This document shows positions 12,815 to 24,951 of a DNA stretch of 64,000 nucleotides, piece by piece. Numbering within the stretch: the stretch's first letter is position 1; each line of letters opens with the position of its first letter. The translations under genes were made by a program, and so were the position numbers. Source of the DNA: Staphylotrichum longicolle (Eukaryota; Ascomycota; Sordariomycetes; Sordariales; Chaetomiaceae); NCBI GenBank assembly GCA_019096155.1, contig JAHCVI010000001.1, positions 12,673,243 through 12,737,242 on the forward strand, read 5' to 3'. The notes beneath the pieces were generated by a model, which was given only the letters and a program-made list of their open reading frames with translations, made no database searches and had not been told where the DNA came from.

Positions 12815-14137
12815 ATGGCGACCACCACGTCGGGCCTGACACGGCGCAGGGGCGGAGGAGGCGGCACTGCTGACGGGGACACCGCCGGCAGCAACGGCGG
12901 CGTCGGCATCGGCTCGCGGACAAATTCGTCGGCCAATGTCCGGGACACGAGCGGGCCAGAGACGAGCTACGAGAGCGGCGAGAACGGCCACCGGATCGCC
13001 TTTGACCCCCGCGACATCAGCGAGAGCGCCGAGCGCAGCAAGCAGCCCAAGCTCACCCTCATGGAGGAGGTCTTATTGCTGGGGTTGAAGGACAAGCAGG
13101 TTGGTGCATTTCTCTGACACCTGTGGAGTTTGCTTTGATTTCGAGGTTGGGATGGGCTTGTTGGTTTGGACAATTGGCTGACTGCGGCGGGTGGGTGGAA
13201 AACAGGGCTACCTGTCATTCTGGAACGACAACATCTCGTACGCCCTCCGCGGGTGCATCGTCCTCGAACTGGCCCTCCGCGGGCGCATAGCCATGCAAAA
13301 GACGCCCTCGAGACGGAGCTTCCCGCTGCCCGACCGGATCATCGAGGTCGTCGACGATACCCTGACGGGCGAGGTGCTGCTGGACGAGGCGCTCAAGATG
13401 ATGAAGACGAGCGAGAAGATGAGCGTGAGCAGCTGGATCGATTTGATGAGCGGTATGCCGAATACAACAGCTCCTGTTTTTCTTCAATAAGACCCATGAG
13501 CGGGAAACTAACGCATGAGTGGCGCGGGGATGGTTGCAGGCGAGACATGGAACCTCATGAAGATCGGCTACCAGCTCAAGCAGGTCCGCGAACGGCTGGC
13601 CAAGGGTCTGGTAGACAAGGGCATCCTGCGGACCGAGAAGCGCAACTTTTTGCTGTTCGACATGGCGACGCACCCGGTGGTCGACAGCGGCGCAAAGGAG
13701 GAGATCCGGCGGCGCGTGCGCAACGTGCTGACGCAGCGCACCGTCGTGCTCAACAGCACCCAGTGGCTGCCCGAGAACCTCGAGTTCCGCTACCTGCGCA
13801 CCGTGGCCATGGTCTGCGCCGCCTACGCGGCTAACGTCCTCGAGAACGCGCTGTCGACGCTCGGCCACGAGGCCCGGGAGAAGGCCTTCAACCAGACGGA
13901 CGAGCTGCTCGCCGACTACAGCCAGTGGCCGTTTGGGAGGAAGGCGACGGGCAACGATATCGGCGAGAACCTGCCGCAGGTCATTGCCGAGGTCCGTCCG
14001 CACTCAGACTTCCATCCACTTGATATTGATAGCTAACACCTCTGCAGGAAGTAAACAAGGCCCAAGACAAGGAGCTCCAACTCGAAGTCGTCGCTGCGTG
14101 CCTGAACGTCTTCACCCGCCTCGACTCGCTCCTCTAG
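12815..14137 (+). CDS. VPS74: Vps74/GOLPH3 (GPP34) Golgi phosphoprotein
   Basis: PI4P-binding adaptor that links Golgi glycosyltransferases to COPI coats and keeps them in the Golgi (family knowledge). Exons 12815-13099, 13206-13452, 13540-13991 and 14048-14137 join in phase to about 357 residues. The GPP34 fold is clear: LTLMEEVLLLGLKDKQGYLS, SYALRGCIVLELALRGRI, LLDEALKMMK, and near the end LEVVAACLNVFTRLDSLL. The N-terminus carries TRRRG (residues 9-13), which resembles the arginine cluster that contacts coatomer in yeast Vps74. A Gly-rich disordered tail precedes the fold. Third positions are strongly G/C-biased throughout. Confidence 0.95.
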
Positions 14138-15253
14138 TTGGCTCCGTGAGCGGGATGCCTCCCACAGGACGCGTCCAGCCCCAAGCGTTGCGTTGCGCCC
14201 TTGATGTCCCCTCCACTTAGTCACTCATACCTCTGCCTCCCAACCTTCCCGAGAGAGGACGGCAACGAACGTTCAGCACTTCGCGACACATTGCAAATCC
14301 GGCTTGTTTGAAATCGAACGGGCAACCCAAATCAGGTTCACCCAAGTTCAGACGAGAAAAAGGCGAAAAAAGGATGGCGGGAGTCTGTATTGGGAAGAAA
14401 TCAAACTCCAGAAGTTGGGGGATTCCATCTGGGAAACGCAACATGTGCGCATACGACGAGAGGTCACCCGACACACGAAAAGGAACAGCGTCGAGGGGTT
14501 GCGGGCGCTTCTTGGCATGGAAGGGCAGGCTGGGCACTTTGTTTGTTTGCTTTGCACAACCGAGTCTCCTTTTGCCAGGAGGAAAGAGATGGGGACGGGA
14601 GAGGCGGGCAGGCACTCAAAAAAGGGCTCTGGGGAGGGGAGGCACCGTTTGGACTTTGCAGCCTCGTTCGGGCTTCTGGTTTTGGGGGTTTGCGTTGATG
14701 TTGCTGATGTGTTGGGTTGCTTGGGGCTGTACTACTTAGATGCTCCGTGTTGGTTTCTGCCTGGTAAACTGTTTCTGTGGCGGGTGGGTGCTCTTGTGGA
14801 TGCTGGGAAACGGAGCAAAAGGGAGTCTGTTTTCTTTTTCTTTTCTTGTTCTTCTTTCTTTCTCATTTTTGGCTTTCTTTTTACCTCCTTTATTTTCATG
14901 CAGATAATTGACGAGGTGACATGAGCCGAGTTCACCTTGTTGCGTTATTCTTTCGACCATTCTAGACCAGCTAAGCGGGTGGGTTGTGTGACATCGCAGG
15001 CTACGTCCGGTGCATGGTATTTTGTGATCAACCTCGGTCGTGATATTTTCCTATCCACTTGACGCCAGAGTAACATGCAAGGCCGAAATGCCGCCCAAAA
15101 TACAACGACAAAGCCCAAAAGCACCGCGATGCGTCCGGTATAAGATGAACGCCGGACACCCCAACATACGAGACAAAGACAGTGCCAGCTCTCCGCATCA
15201 GGCCTGCTGCTCCTCCCCAAACGAATCCAACCTCTTTGATACCGTGCCCCTTC
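14138..15253. other. Tail-to-tail intergenic region VPS74 / RRP14
   Basis: Both flanking genes end here. A T-rich stretch at about 14830-14900 probably belongs to the 3' end of VPS74. Open frames in the interval look like chance. I see no further gene. Confidence 0.5.
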
Positions 15254-17091
15254 TCATTTCTTCCCCCCACCGAACCCGCCCTCAAAGCCGGGCCGGTTCT
15301 TCTTCTTGGTCATCACCCCCTTGTTCTTCTTCTTGCCGCCCTTGTGCGCAGCCTTCTCGTCGCGACGCTTGCGCAGGTTCTCCTCACGCTTGCGCTGGCG
15401 CTCCTTGATGCCGGTCTGGACGCTCTCGAGGCGGTCCTTCCACTCGCGCTCCGACTTCTTCTTGGACTTCTCCTTGCGCTTGAGCGCCTTCTTGAGCAGC
15501 GACTCGTTGTCGTGCACCTTCTCGCCCTCGGCGCGCTTGCGGGCCGCCAGCCACGTCTCCTTCTCGAGCACCTCCTTGCGCTTGTCCTCGTCCATGCCCG
15601 CGATGCGCTTCTTCTGCGCTTCCAGCTTGAGGAGGGCCGTCTTGGGGTCTGAGGCGCCGCGCTTCTTGGCGCTACCGGGGGCCTTCTCGTAGCTCAGGTC
15701 GTGCGACAACTGGGTTCCATCTGAGAAGGCGAGGCGGCCAAAGGCGAAGTTGTTCGCGTTGCGGTCATCGTCTTGGTCAAAGAGCGGGCTGAGACCGGGG
15801 GAGTTGCGCGCGCTGTTGAGCGCCTCCTCGCGTTTCCTGTCCTCTTCCTCCTTAGCGCGCAGGCGCATCTCCTTTTTGTGAGCCTTGCGTTGGGCCTGTT
15901 TCTCCCGTCGAGACTCGATCAGGTCTTGCCTTGTCCGGATGGGAGTGCCGTCAGCATCGTCGGCCTTGCGGGAAGCGCGAAGGGCGGCCAGCTTGGCTTC
16001 CAGGCGAGCACGCAGGGCAGTGGTGTCGGCAGGAATCTTGAGGTATTTGGGCTTTTCTGATGGGGGAACGGCGGAGGAGATCGACGTGGTGGTGCTGGCA
16101 GTATCGACTGAGGGGTTCTTGGCCGTGTCAAAGACAGGTGAGTGCGGTGCTGAGTCTGCTGAACTGCCCTCATCTTCATTGGCCAGCCCGGATACATCGA
16201 TGGGCGCCAGTTCCTCGTCATCGCTGTCGGCTTCAGTCGACTGTTGCACAGGCGCATCTTTTGCGGTGCCCCCGTCTGCGTCGCTCTCGGCATCCTTGTC
16301 GTCAGCGGCGGCTGGCTTGGTCTCGGCTTTTGCTCCCTTTTTGGCCTCCTTCTTCTGCTGCTTCGCCAACTTCTTCTCCTCCTTGGCCTTTTGCTTCTTG
16401 CTGAGCGGAGTCTCCGCCGCGGCCTGCTCCTTCTTTTCGACGACCTTTTGCTTCTTGGGCGCCTCCTCCTTTTCCTCGTCCTTGCCCTCGTCCTCCTCCT
16501 TCCCCTCTTCCTCGTCCAACTTCAACTTCTTCTTCAACCCCTCACCAGGCTTCTCCCTTTCTATCCCCTCAAGAACGCTGTCGTCGTCTTGCTCCGACTC
16601 GGCATCGCTCTGTTCCTCGGCCTCCATCTCGCGAAGCTTGCGCTTGTTCCGCGCCCGCTCCTCCAGCACCTCCTTCGCGTTACGGTTGAGCTCGCTGTCC
16701 GGGTCCAGCTTTCCCCTCTTGGCGGCCCTGGCTTCCTCCTTGGTCTGCTTCTTCTTCCTCCACTGATCCTGTTTCGGGAAAAAGATGGGCGCATCAGCAA
16801 CGGTCTTGGATGTTCAAGGCCCGCATCACAAATGGACGGAGGGGTGTGTGTGTGTCGCACGCCTCGGCCAGGCAGCGGCGGGGGTCGACAGAGCGGGCAG
16901 AGAGAGACAACGTACACTTGTGTCCTCCCCGTAGTACATCTTGGCGGGAATCAAAGACAGGAGGCCATCAAAGGCCTTTGCATGGTCGCGGAGGCGATCC
17001 TGGGGCAAGGAGACAAGGATCAGCAGGCGAACTTGAGGCGGAGGTGAGCGGGCGTCAAGCCAGCGCTTACCTGCAACGTCGCGTCCGCCAT
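15254..17091 (-). CDS. RRP14: SURF6/Rrp14 ribosome-biogenesis protein
   Basis: Nucleolar protein needed for assembly of pre-ribosomes (family knowledge). Exons 17091-17071, 16999-16916 and 16768-15254 join in phase to about 539 residues. The first exon is only 21 nt (MADATLQ), placed by the GTAAGC donor and by the conserved continuation DRLRDHAKAFDGLLSLIPAK and MYYGEDTS. The middle is extremely rich in Lys and Glu, with several predicted coiled-coil or charged helices. The SURF6 core is at the C-terminus (SEREWKDRLESVQTGIKERQ, then RKREENLRKRRDEKAAHKGG), ending in a Gly/Lys tail. An Asp/Ser/Ala linker lies between the Lys-rich block and the SURF6 core. Long frames on the opposite strand are shadows of the low-complexity codons. 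Confidence 0.93.
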
Positions 17092-17756
17092 TCTGTGACT
17101 GGGACTTCGATCTCTGAGAGCAATGCGGTTTCACAGATGCAATCAAAGATGGTGGCGGCGACACACTCCGTGGGCGCTGAACAGTCCGGTCGAGGTGGGC
17201 GCAGACAAGCTCTCCGAGGAAATTGACCCAGGCGGCGCTGGCGGATGAATTTTATCGCCGGCGAAATTTTGGGTGGATGTGGAGATCCCCAACCTGCCCC
17301 ACCTCATGCAGGTCGGCAATTCTGCCAGGCGGTGAGTTATTCAGAGCCAGAGGACAATAACAGCAACCAGAGATAAATGAGGTTCACAATAGTTACAATA
17401 GGAAAAAGTAAAAAAGTAAAATAGTTGAATAGAGAAACGTCAATCTAACAATGGACTCAATAACAAACAACCACACCACCACCATATCAAGAGATGTTGA
17501 CCCCTCACCCTGAAGCCCAACATTCCCTCATAAACCACAAACAATCCTCCGTCTCCCAACAACACCATCAGCGTGACCAAGTTAAAAAAGACAAATTCAT
17601 CAGGATAACCCACACTTACACCGCCATCAGATCCCAAACGCCAAGTCGGACTCATACGAAATCGCCCAAAACGCCAGCGCTATGCACTGTTTCCTCGCCC
17701 CACTATTCAAGCTGATGATGATCCCCAGCAGACGTCAACAATCTACCACAAACAAG
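17092..17756. other. Intergenic region RRP14 promoter / EXO1 3' end
   Basis: The EXO1 side (about 17340-17470) is AT-rich, as expected of a 3' untranslated region, with runs of A. No gene is visible. Confidence 0.5.
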
Positions 17757-20122
17757 TCATGAATATAGGAACTTGGACATATCGAACCGCCGCCCCGGAG
17801 CCGACGCAAGCGGCCCGTCAGCCACAGCATCACTCTCTCCGTCGCTCTCGGGGATCATCTGGTCCTCGCTGCCCAACGGCCGGTTCAGCGCCTCAACCTC
17901 CTCGACGTCCACCTTCGGCAATGGAACGAAAGCCGGATTGACAGGCAAATCGTCAAGTCGCTTGGACGAGCTGCGCGACAGAAGTGGTGGAGGGTTGATG
18001 ACGCGGGCCCCGGCTTTCCACGTCGCACAGCGCGGACCCCGATGCGCTGCAAAGGCGTCAACATCGGGGTTGTGGCGTTTTTCGGGCGAATGCTCTTGGG
18101 CGTCGCGTTTGCTGGAGGCTCGATGTCGGCGTGGGCAGCCCGTGGACGACGCGGGTGCGCGGGCGTGCCGAGTCGTACGAAAACCCCGAAGGAGATCTCC
18201 TAGGGGCGTCATTGAGGGTGCGGGGTTGTGGTCTTTGGTCGGTCTGTGTTGTGTAGGGGATGATGCAGGTACTTCGACGTCTTCGTCATTCTTGTCGTGG
18301 CAATCGGCCGCGGGTTGAGCAGGAAGAACAGTTTCCTTGGGCTTCTCCGGGGAGAGCTCTTGGAATATGGCGATATCATCGACAGGCTCAGCATGTCTCC
18401 CTGAACGCTTAGAGTCAAAATCCGGGAGACTCCGGAACGCCTCCTCAATGGAATCATCCGACATCAACAGTTGATCAGATTTTTTTGGGGCAGGCGTTTT
18501 CTGCTTCCTCGAGGAAAAGAACTTGCTTTTCTCTGGGGTTGACCTCGCGACTTCCCCCAAAGCCGCATCCTCGCACAGGCGCGCTTTCTTTGGCGGTCTG
18601 TTGGAAGAGATCGGATCCTGATACACTTGGATTGCTGGGCCTGCTGTCCGGCGGCGGTTTTCTCCAAAGTCCAGACCGAGGATCTTCGAGATTGGTTCAC
18701 TCTGTCGACGGAGCACGCGAGCTTTACTGGTGTATGGCCGCGCCGGACTTGTTGTGCCTTCCTCGACCCCTTCCACATACGGCCTGGGAAGCGGGAATAC
18801 AATCGGACGGGGAGCCTCCTCAGTAGCGGTACTGCTGGTGTTGTCAGGCTCAATCGCAAAGCAGTTCGGATCCATCTCCCCGAGAGGAATTCGGCGGGCT
18901 GCTTTGTCTTTGAAGTATTCATTGATCGGTTTGCCAAGGCTCCGCGGCGGTCCGCTCGCCGGGGCGAGGGTCTGGCTGATCCTCCTCTTCCCCGGCGACC
19001 GTGGAGCCACGATGCGCTCCTTGGTGATGGGGTTGATTTCGCCTGCTGCGATCGACCTGGCGAGCTCCGTCGGTACCGGGGCTCCGATGAAAGGCATGTC
19101 GTCGACATTGACCGAGGACTCCGGTTCGGTCAACAAAACAATATCCTGTTTCCTTGGACAAAAGACCCGCTGGTGCAGGAAGGTAAGCTCGGCTTGCTTG
19201 AAGTCTGCCAGGTACGTGTCTGGGACCTGGTGTTTCCCTTCAAAGCGCAGCATTTTGATGACCCGTTCAGGGGTCTTGTGCTTTCTAATCAAGCGGTACG
19301 CCGTCTTTAGGCCGATGTTGTTGACGCCGGCCAGGTAGTCGCAGCCGCTGAAGATGGCCATGTGACGGAACTCGGTGTCAGTCCACCCCGTCAGGGAGAT
19401 CTCACGGACAGCGCAAAAGTCTCTCCGGTTAATCTCGACGCACTGGCCGTGCTGGTCCATCTTCGTCAAGAGACGCTTCGCGCCAAACACCAGCAAGTCG
19501 GAATCCTCAGACACGATACCGCTGATGAGACCTTGACGTTCGAGATAGACCAACTGAGAGTCTGCTTCGTATGGCGCGACCACGTATGGAACGTCGGCCT
19601 TCTTGAGCTCCTCGATCAGATGGCGAGCCATCTCCGGCGTGACATCGATGGCCTTCTGGAGTTCGGCATACGCCTGCGAGGGCTTCCCGGCCCTGAGAAG
19701 TTCCAACCCGATCTTTTTGCTCTCCTCTCGGCGCTTGGCCCGGGATGCTTCGGTCTTGGCCTTGCTGGGGAGGAAATCACCATCGAACACTAGATATGGA
19801 GTGACGCCAAAGTATTTGAACATCCTGACACGGTGCATGGCGAAGTCGACGTATCTGGTGCCATGAGATTAGGATCAGGACGGCAGAAACGAATCGAGCA
19901 GCACTCACTTGCGGGTAGGCTTCCCTTGCGCTAGCTCAAGGGCACATGCCACAGCACCCCGATGGAGCCAGCCATAGCCGTCGATGCCGAAGGTTTCGCC
20001 GGCATACTTTTTGAGTTCGGTGGGGCGATGGATGGATTTAAGCAGGGGAAGAAGGCCTGCAGATCTCGTGAGCAGAGAGAACGCTGAGTGCACAGAGGGG
20101 GCAATGTACCTGAGATGCCCAT
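17757..20122 (-). CDS. EXO1: Exonuclease 1
   Basis: 5'-3' exonuclease and flap nuclease of the Rad2/XPG family, acting in mismatch repair and in resection of breaks (family knowledge). Exons 20122-20110, 20056-19909 and 19854-17757 join in phase to about 752 residues. The 13-nt first exon gives MGIS, and the split Gly leads into LLPLLKSIHRPTELKKYAG, the invariant Rad2 N-terminus. Metal-binding acids lie at the positions known from human EXO1: D30 (GIDGYGW), D78 (VFDGDFLPSK), E150/D152 (PYEADSQ), D171/D173 (SEDSDLL) and D226 (FSGCDYLAGV), followed by the helix-hairpin-helix NNIGLKTAYRLI. The last 400 residues are Ser/Pro-rich and disordered, as usual for the regulatory tail. The upstream region has two ACGCGT motifs. 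Confidence 0.95.
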
Positions 20123-21042
20123 CCTTGTGGCTCCTGGAAGCAGGGGATACAAGGTTCACTCGAGCAGTCCGGCCGAGCAGTTTCGACGCCGAAAACAGGA
20201 AGCCGCTAGACGGAGACCGAGGCCATGGGGTCTTGAATTTGTAGGAGACGCCTTGGTTTCCTGGCGGACCTGGATAGGGCGATTGGGGGAAATCTTTAAA
20301 CGCGTGGGCGTGTTCAGCGCAGGCGTGTTTATCCCGGTTTGCGGGCCGTGACGCGTGCCGAGTTGACGACGAAGGGCCAAGAAGAATACGAACAGCGATG
20401 CTTGAGGAAAAGACCGGTCAAACAAACAGAGACAGACTCGAGTTGGCCAAGGTCGAGGGTATCTTGGAGTGGATGCAATCGAACGGCAGTCGCCTGGGTG
20501 TTGCCAGTTGCCGGTTGCCAGATCAGGGCTCGAACTTCGGTAAATTGATGCCAAGCAAGCGCGACCGCGTCTGCACAAGCCCCCGTGTGCGTGCCGTTAC
20601 CCCCGCGACGGGCCCGCATTTTTAAAGATTCAGGGTTAGAGCGGGGTGCCCAGGGTTCTTGGTGCTATTTTCGGCCATGGCCGCAACCCACCAGCGAAGG
20701 AGGGCCAAATATGGGTTGGAAGCCGAGAAACGGAAGACTCATTCTAATATTGGCAAAATTCAATGATGTTTTAGACCCCAATCGCTGGCCATCATACCCC
20801 TATGCCCAGGGATACAGCGTCTTGTTCGGTCCCCCTTGCGACCTCCCGCGAGTTACGGTATCGGGAGGCGCTGCTGGGTCTCGCCCTGCAGGCACTTAAC
20901 CTTATCGGCTGGAAGCCCCACCATTATCTCTTGTGCTCCATAAAAAAAATCCCAGGCAGTCTCTCTCATCAATCAACAGACCGCCCAGCCTCGGAGCACA
21001 GCAACAGAGCAGTTAACAGCGGATAAACCAGAGGTTCTCGTC
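20123..21042. promoter_or_regulatory. Divergent promoter region of EXO1 and TMA16
   Basis: The region between two divergent start codons. It has ACGCGT (MluI cell-cycle box) at 20300-20305 and 20351-20356, which are 178 and 229 bp upstream of the EXO1 ATG. In yeasts this motif binds MBF and times S-phase and repair genes. Whether it works here is inference. Confidence 0.45.
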
Positions 21043-21775
21043 ATGGCCAAAACACTCGAGAAGACGCGGAAGCAGATTTCCAAGAAGAAGAATGGGGCGA
21101 TCGACTCTCTGCATGAGAAGAGCCGCAATGCAAGACGGCTGCACCGAGCCCAGATCCGGGATGAACGCCTCGAGAAGATCGCCAGGACAAGGCGGAGGCA
21201 GGACCAACCTCTCCGTGTGTGCTCCTTGATTTGCTCAGACTCTTTAGCCGTGTCATCCAGCAACTAACCCAATAACTATGCGAAGTTGCCCGGGCCGCCT
21301 TCTTTCAGGAGTTTGCCAACGAGAACGGCAACAAGCCTTTTGAGCTAGAAGCTATCCAGGCCAAGATCAGCGAGTGAGTTTTTGCCCCAGTGTCATCATC
21401 TCACACATCAGCTTCACTCAACTGGCGAACGTGCTAATCGAGCACAGATTCGTACACCAACATGACGAGGAGTACGACGAGGTCAAGAAGGCACGCCGCC
21501 CGGGGCGCCCGGCGAGTGCCCAAGAAGACCTCCTGAAAATGAAGGTCGAGGCGCTCGAGAAAGAGTATCGGGATGGATTCTGTAGGTTTTATCACCCGAA
21601 CACGGAATCAACTCGCTGACCATCTCCAGATCTGCCGGACCTCAGCTCGGAAGCGAACGTCCAGATGCTCGGCAGGTTCGAGGGGTCTTGGGCGTTCCTG
21701 ACGAACCTCACTTGGGTGAAGGTATCGGCCGCGGGAACTGTTAAGCCCTCCAGCTTCCCTCCCCAGGGTCTCTAA
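21043..21775 (+). CDS. TMA16: Tma16-like ribosome-associated protein
   Basis: Factor bound to late pre-60S particles in the known members. Exons 21043-21214, 21286-21373, 21448-21581 and 21630-21775 join in phase to about 179 residues, close to the yeast protein (178). It begins MAKTLEKTRKQISKKKNGAI, then a basic helix (SLHEKSRNARRLHRAQIRDE), LLARAAFFQEF over the first splice, FVHQHDEEYDEVKKARRPGR, and YLPDLSSEANVQML after a codon split T|AT. The order of these blocks matches the yeast protein. The first intron acceptor (at 21285) was chosen because it restores the conserved LAR motif. The C-terminal 15 residues have no clear match; a further intron there cannot be excluded. Confidence 0.88.
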
Positions 21776-23219
21776 CATCGTCATACCGTTCCAACAACGA
21801 ACAGGGCCATGTAACGCCCATGTGTTCAGCAACTGAACGACATGACGACATCCGTGGCCTTAGCTGCTCTCTCTGTCTTGCAGGTCGGATGCGTCGTCGC
21901 TGGCAAGCTGTCTGAGACATTCTGAGGCACAGTCGGGCGTCAAGCGTTCATGATGGCGGATGCGCGCGCGCATGTCGTACTTCCGGTGTCTTGCTCCTGA
22001 CGCCCTGGCAGGCTGCCCTTGGCCAAGATGACCCACCATCTGCGGCCGACCGTGCCAGGCTGCGTCCTCGGGCGTCGAAGAATATCTGGAAAACACCTTG
22101 CTTCCATCTTCCGCACGGCATAGATGCAGCTCTCCGGACAGTTCCATAAGTAACCATGCGCGGGCAACAGGTCAAACCTGCGCTTACGCTTGCCGAGCCT
22201 CTGCCAATCGCTGTCAACACCATGTTGTACAACGCGGCTTTCACAGCTCGAGGCCACCGCAAGCCTGACAGGCAAGACAGAACCAGGGCATCCCAGCGCC
22301 GCAATTGGTCGGGGACGGTCGCACATACCGGGCATCGGCAGGTATCCGGATGCCAACCACGGGCCGAGCCCATCCCATCTCTCTGAGGCCGGAGCTTTGG
22401 GGAAACCATCGGCGATCTTAGCATCCCTGACGCCCGAGTCCGCCGAGCCCGCCCAGCGGAGGCCAACACTGTTATGTCTAGGAGAAAAGAAAGATGTTCA
22501 ACCTGCGCATTCCGCCCTGTCGCTCTGAGCGTGTATGACCTGTCACATAGGCACTTGTGCCCCCTCCCCCCTCCCGTTGCCTTTTCATTACTGTCGACTG
22601 CGGATACGTGCACGAAAAGAAGAAGGTTGTGCTCCTCCACACCGTCGCCGCGTTCGACTGCAACGCACACCCTGAGCGCTCTACACCTGCCGGGTCAAAC
22701 TGCCGCAGTACAACCCGTTGCTGATTTTACGGGAGACGGGCTCCATCCGTGTGGTCGGGACAATGGGCCATGTTCCGCGGAAAGCTTCACTTGGATTTGG
22801 CGGGTGGACGGTGATGTGGTCGCGGGTCGGATCGTGTCGAGTCCAGCGGTTGTGCTCGTGTCCGTGGATCTCAGATCGGGAGTCTCGGCCATATCTTGGC
22901 TTGTCTCTTTCGCTTCCTCGTCCTTTGTTGTCCTCCCTTTCAGTATTTCTGAACTGTTTTGTCACGACATGACCGCAGCCTCCAGATCGCTGCCTCTGAA
23001 CACACATATCCCAAACATCGACACCACAGTACGACCAGCACATTTCATCTCATCCACCAACACCCATCAGCCGACTTCTCATCAATCCTACCGCACCTGT
23101 CCCCCGTCCCTCAACCAAGGTAGCCCGCTCCAGTCTACCCAAAATCACACAAACCGCCAATCTCACGAAACCCAACCCGACGCCTCCAAAACAAAGAGAA
23201 GAATCTCGAAATCGAAGAC
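21776..23219. other. Intergenic region, no convincing gene
   Basis: Long open frames occur on both strands (a 308-codon plus frame at 22474-23400 and a 240-codon minus frame at 21948-22670), but they have no domain, no splice logic and unbiased third positions. The right end is CA/CT-rich with many short repeats of CACA and ACCCA type, typical of a fungal 5' leader for the small gene at 23220. Confidence 0.5.
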
Positions 23220-23540
23220 ATGTGCACCTACACAACGCACATCCGCATCTGCGCCCGCTGCGCGCGCGAGGACATCCTACTCATCTCGGAACAGCTCTGC
23301 CTCGCGGCCAAGGCCAGCGGCATATTTGGCAGCTGTCTCGACGGAATACTGTGTCAGAGGGACGCTACGGGGTCACAGTGTTGGCAGTGCAGGGAGGTAG
23401 AGAGTCTCAGGGCGACCGCGATGGGGTTCGTCGGGAGGAGGAGGCGGGGAGCGGCCGGAATGGGGATTGGGATGGTGGGGAGGAGGACGGGGTTGAGTGT
23501 TGGTGCAGGGAGTCGGAGTGGGAGTGGGAAGGGGTGGTGA
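23220..23540 (+). CDS. Small cysteine-rich protein of unknown function
   Basis: A 106-codon frame starting MCTYTTHIRICARCARED. Cysteines are spaced C-x8-C-x2-C near the start, with further Cys at LCLAAK, GSCLD, ILCQR and a CWQC pair about residue 50. The second half is Arg/Gly-rich and probably disordered. Short fungal proteins beginning MC.Y.. with paired cysteines and a CWQC-like end are common in Sordariomycete genomes and could bind zinc; I know no function. The leader before it is CA-rich and free of long structure. No signal peptide, so it is probably intracellular. Frame-preserving cysteine spacing is the main support. Confidence 0.5.
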   Translation: MCTYTTHIRICARCAREDILLISEQLCLAAKASGIFGSCLDGILCQRDATGSQCWQCREVESLRATAMGFVGRRRRGAAGMGIGMVGRRTGLSVGAGSRSGSGKGW

Positions 23541-24022
23541 CAGGCTGGGAATGTGGATGGTTGAAGTGGGTGCGAAGATGGCGGTTGGTAGCATGGATTA
23601 AACGCGGGGACGGGGAAGGAAGCAAAGGAGAATATAGGACAGGTTGGCGTTTGGGTAGTGTGCTGTTACGATTTCCATGAAGTCATGAAGTGATGAATAA
23701 AAAGACAAAATAACTGAAGCAACCCAACATTATTAATGTTGGACCCCTGATACTGTGTAAATATCAACAAGCAGTCCCAAGGATGAAGCTGGTTCAGAGA
23801 ACGCGTTCTTGGCCTGCTTATCGTTATCGTCCCTCAGCCGCTGGCCCGTGCACGCGATTTTTTCGTCACCTGGGAGCTTGCAAGGTGCTTGGGAGACGGA
23901 TCGCATCTTTTTCTCCTCCTCAGACCATCAGAAAACTTCCAACTCTCGCAGACCCCAACATCATTCATTCCTCCATCATCCATTCTTTTGTCCCAAAAAC
24001 CCCTCTTGACCGATAAGCCAAA
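23541..24022. other. Intergenic region upstream of MAM33
   Basis: It includes an AT-rich 3' end for the small gene (23690-23770) and the MAM33 leader, which is C/T-rich just before the ATG (23930-24010). An ACGCGT hexamer occurs near 23799 but is likely chance. No other gene seen. Confidence 0.45.
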
Positions 24023-24951
24023 ATGATGTCCCTCCGCACCATTGCGCGCTCTGCGCCCAGAGCTCTGGCCCGCGCCTCGACCACATCCACCCTCGCCCGC
24101 TGCCAGCGGACAACCAGCAGCCTCCTCAGCGCTCGCCCTGCCTCGCTCCTCCGCACCCAACAAGTATCTGCCTTCTCGACATCACTGTTCCGGAGGGCCG
24201 CGGCCAACGACGTCGATGAGGAGCTGTCGGCCAAGCTGGCCAGCGAGATCGAGTTCGAGAACGACGTCAAGCAGAATGAGCCGCTGCCCGCCAGCATCAA
24301 GGACTTCCTGGACAACAGCCCGTTCAAGGTTGAGGATGTTCTCGGCAAGGAGGATGTCGTTCTGACCCGGAGCTATGGCGATGAGAAGTAGGCTCTTCTC
24401 TGCTCCCATTCGCAAGTTGCAATGCTGACCTATCCAGGATCACTGTCACTTTCTCGATTGCTGACCTGCACAACTACGAGCCCGACATGATGGAGGAGGA
24501 CCAGGCTCTGGAGGACGAGCTTGACCTTGAGGGCGGCCGCAGCCAGCAGAACCAGCAGGAGGCCGAGGCCGGCGAGGATCTCGAGGGCGGTGATGAGGCC
24601 GCCGTCCCGTGCCGCCTCAACATTGTTGTGGAGAAGGCCAACAAGGGCGCGCTCAACGTCGAGGCGCTCGCCCAGGACGGCACCATCGTCGTCGAGAACC
24701 TCTACTACTACGCCGACCCCAAGCTGGCGCACAGCACCGACGCCAATGCCGTGCACGCCGCTCAGGACACGTACCCCGGCCCGCCGTTCGGCAGCCTCGA
24801 CGAGGATCTCCAGATCCTCATGGAGCGGTACCTCGAGGAGCGCGGCATCAACCAGGCGTTGGCCATCTTTGCGCCCGACTACGTCGACTTCAAGGAGCAG
24901 AAGGAGTACACGGCCTGGCTTAAGAACGTCAAGGGCTTCATCGATGCCTAA
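24023..24951 (+). CDS. MAM33: Mitochondrial acidic matrix protein, p32/gC1qBP family
   Basis: Matrix protein that helps mitochondrial translation and ribosome function in known members. Exons 24023-24387 and 24438-24951 join in phase (AA|G) to about 292 residues. The first 55-60 residues form a classical presequence: Arg, Ser and Ala without acids, ending near SAFSTSLFRRAAA. The mature part begins DVDEELSAKLASEIEFEND, an acidic start typical of the family. A very acidic loop (about residues 135-165) separates the strands, and the family C-terminus follows: LQILMERYLEERGINQALA and a final WLKNVKGF helix. The MM at the start leaves two possible first codons; the first has been used. Confidence 0.94.

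Noticed and set aside
15885..17047. Long Leu- and Ser-rich plus frames over RRP14
   Set aside because: Antisense shadows of Lys/Glu-rich codons of the real minus-strand gene.
21948..23400. 240-codon minus frame and 308-codon plus frame
   Set aside because: No domain; the plus frame overlaps the better-supported cysteine-rich gene at 23220 in a different frame.
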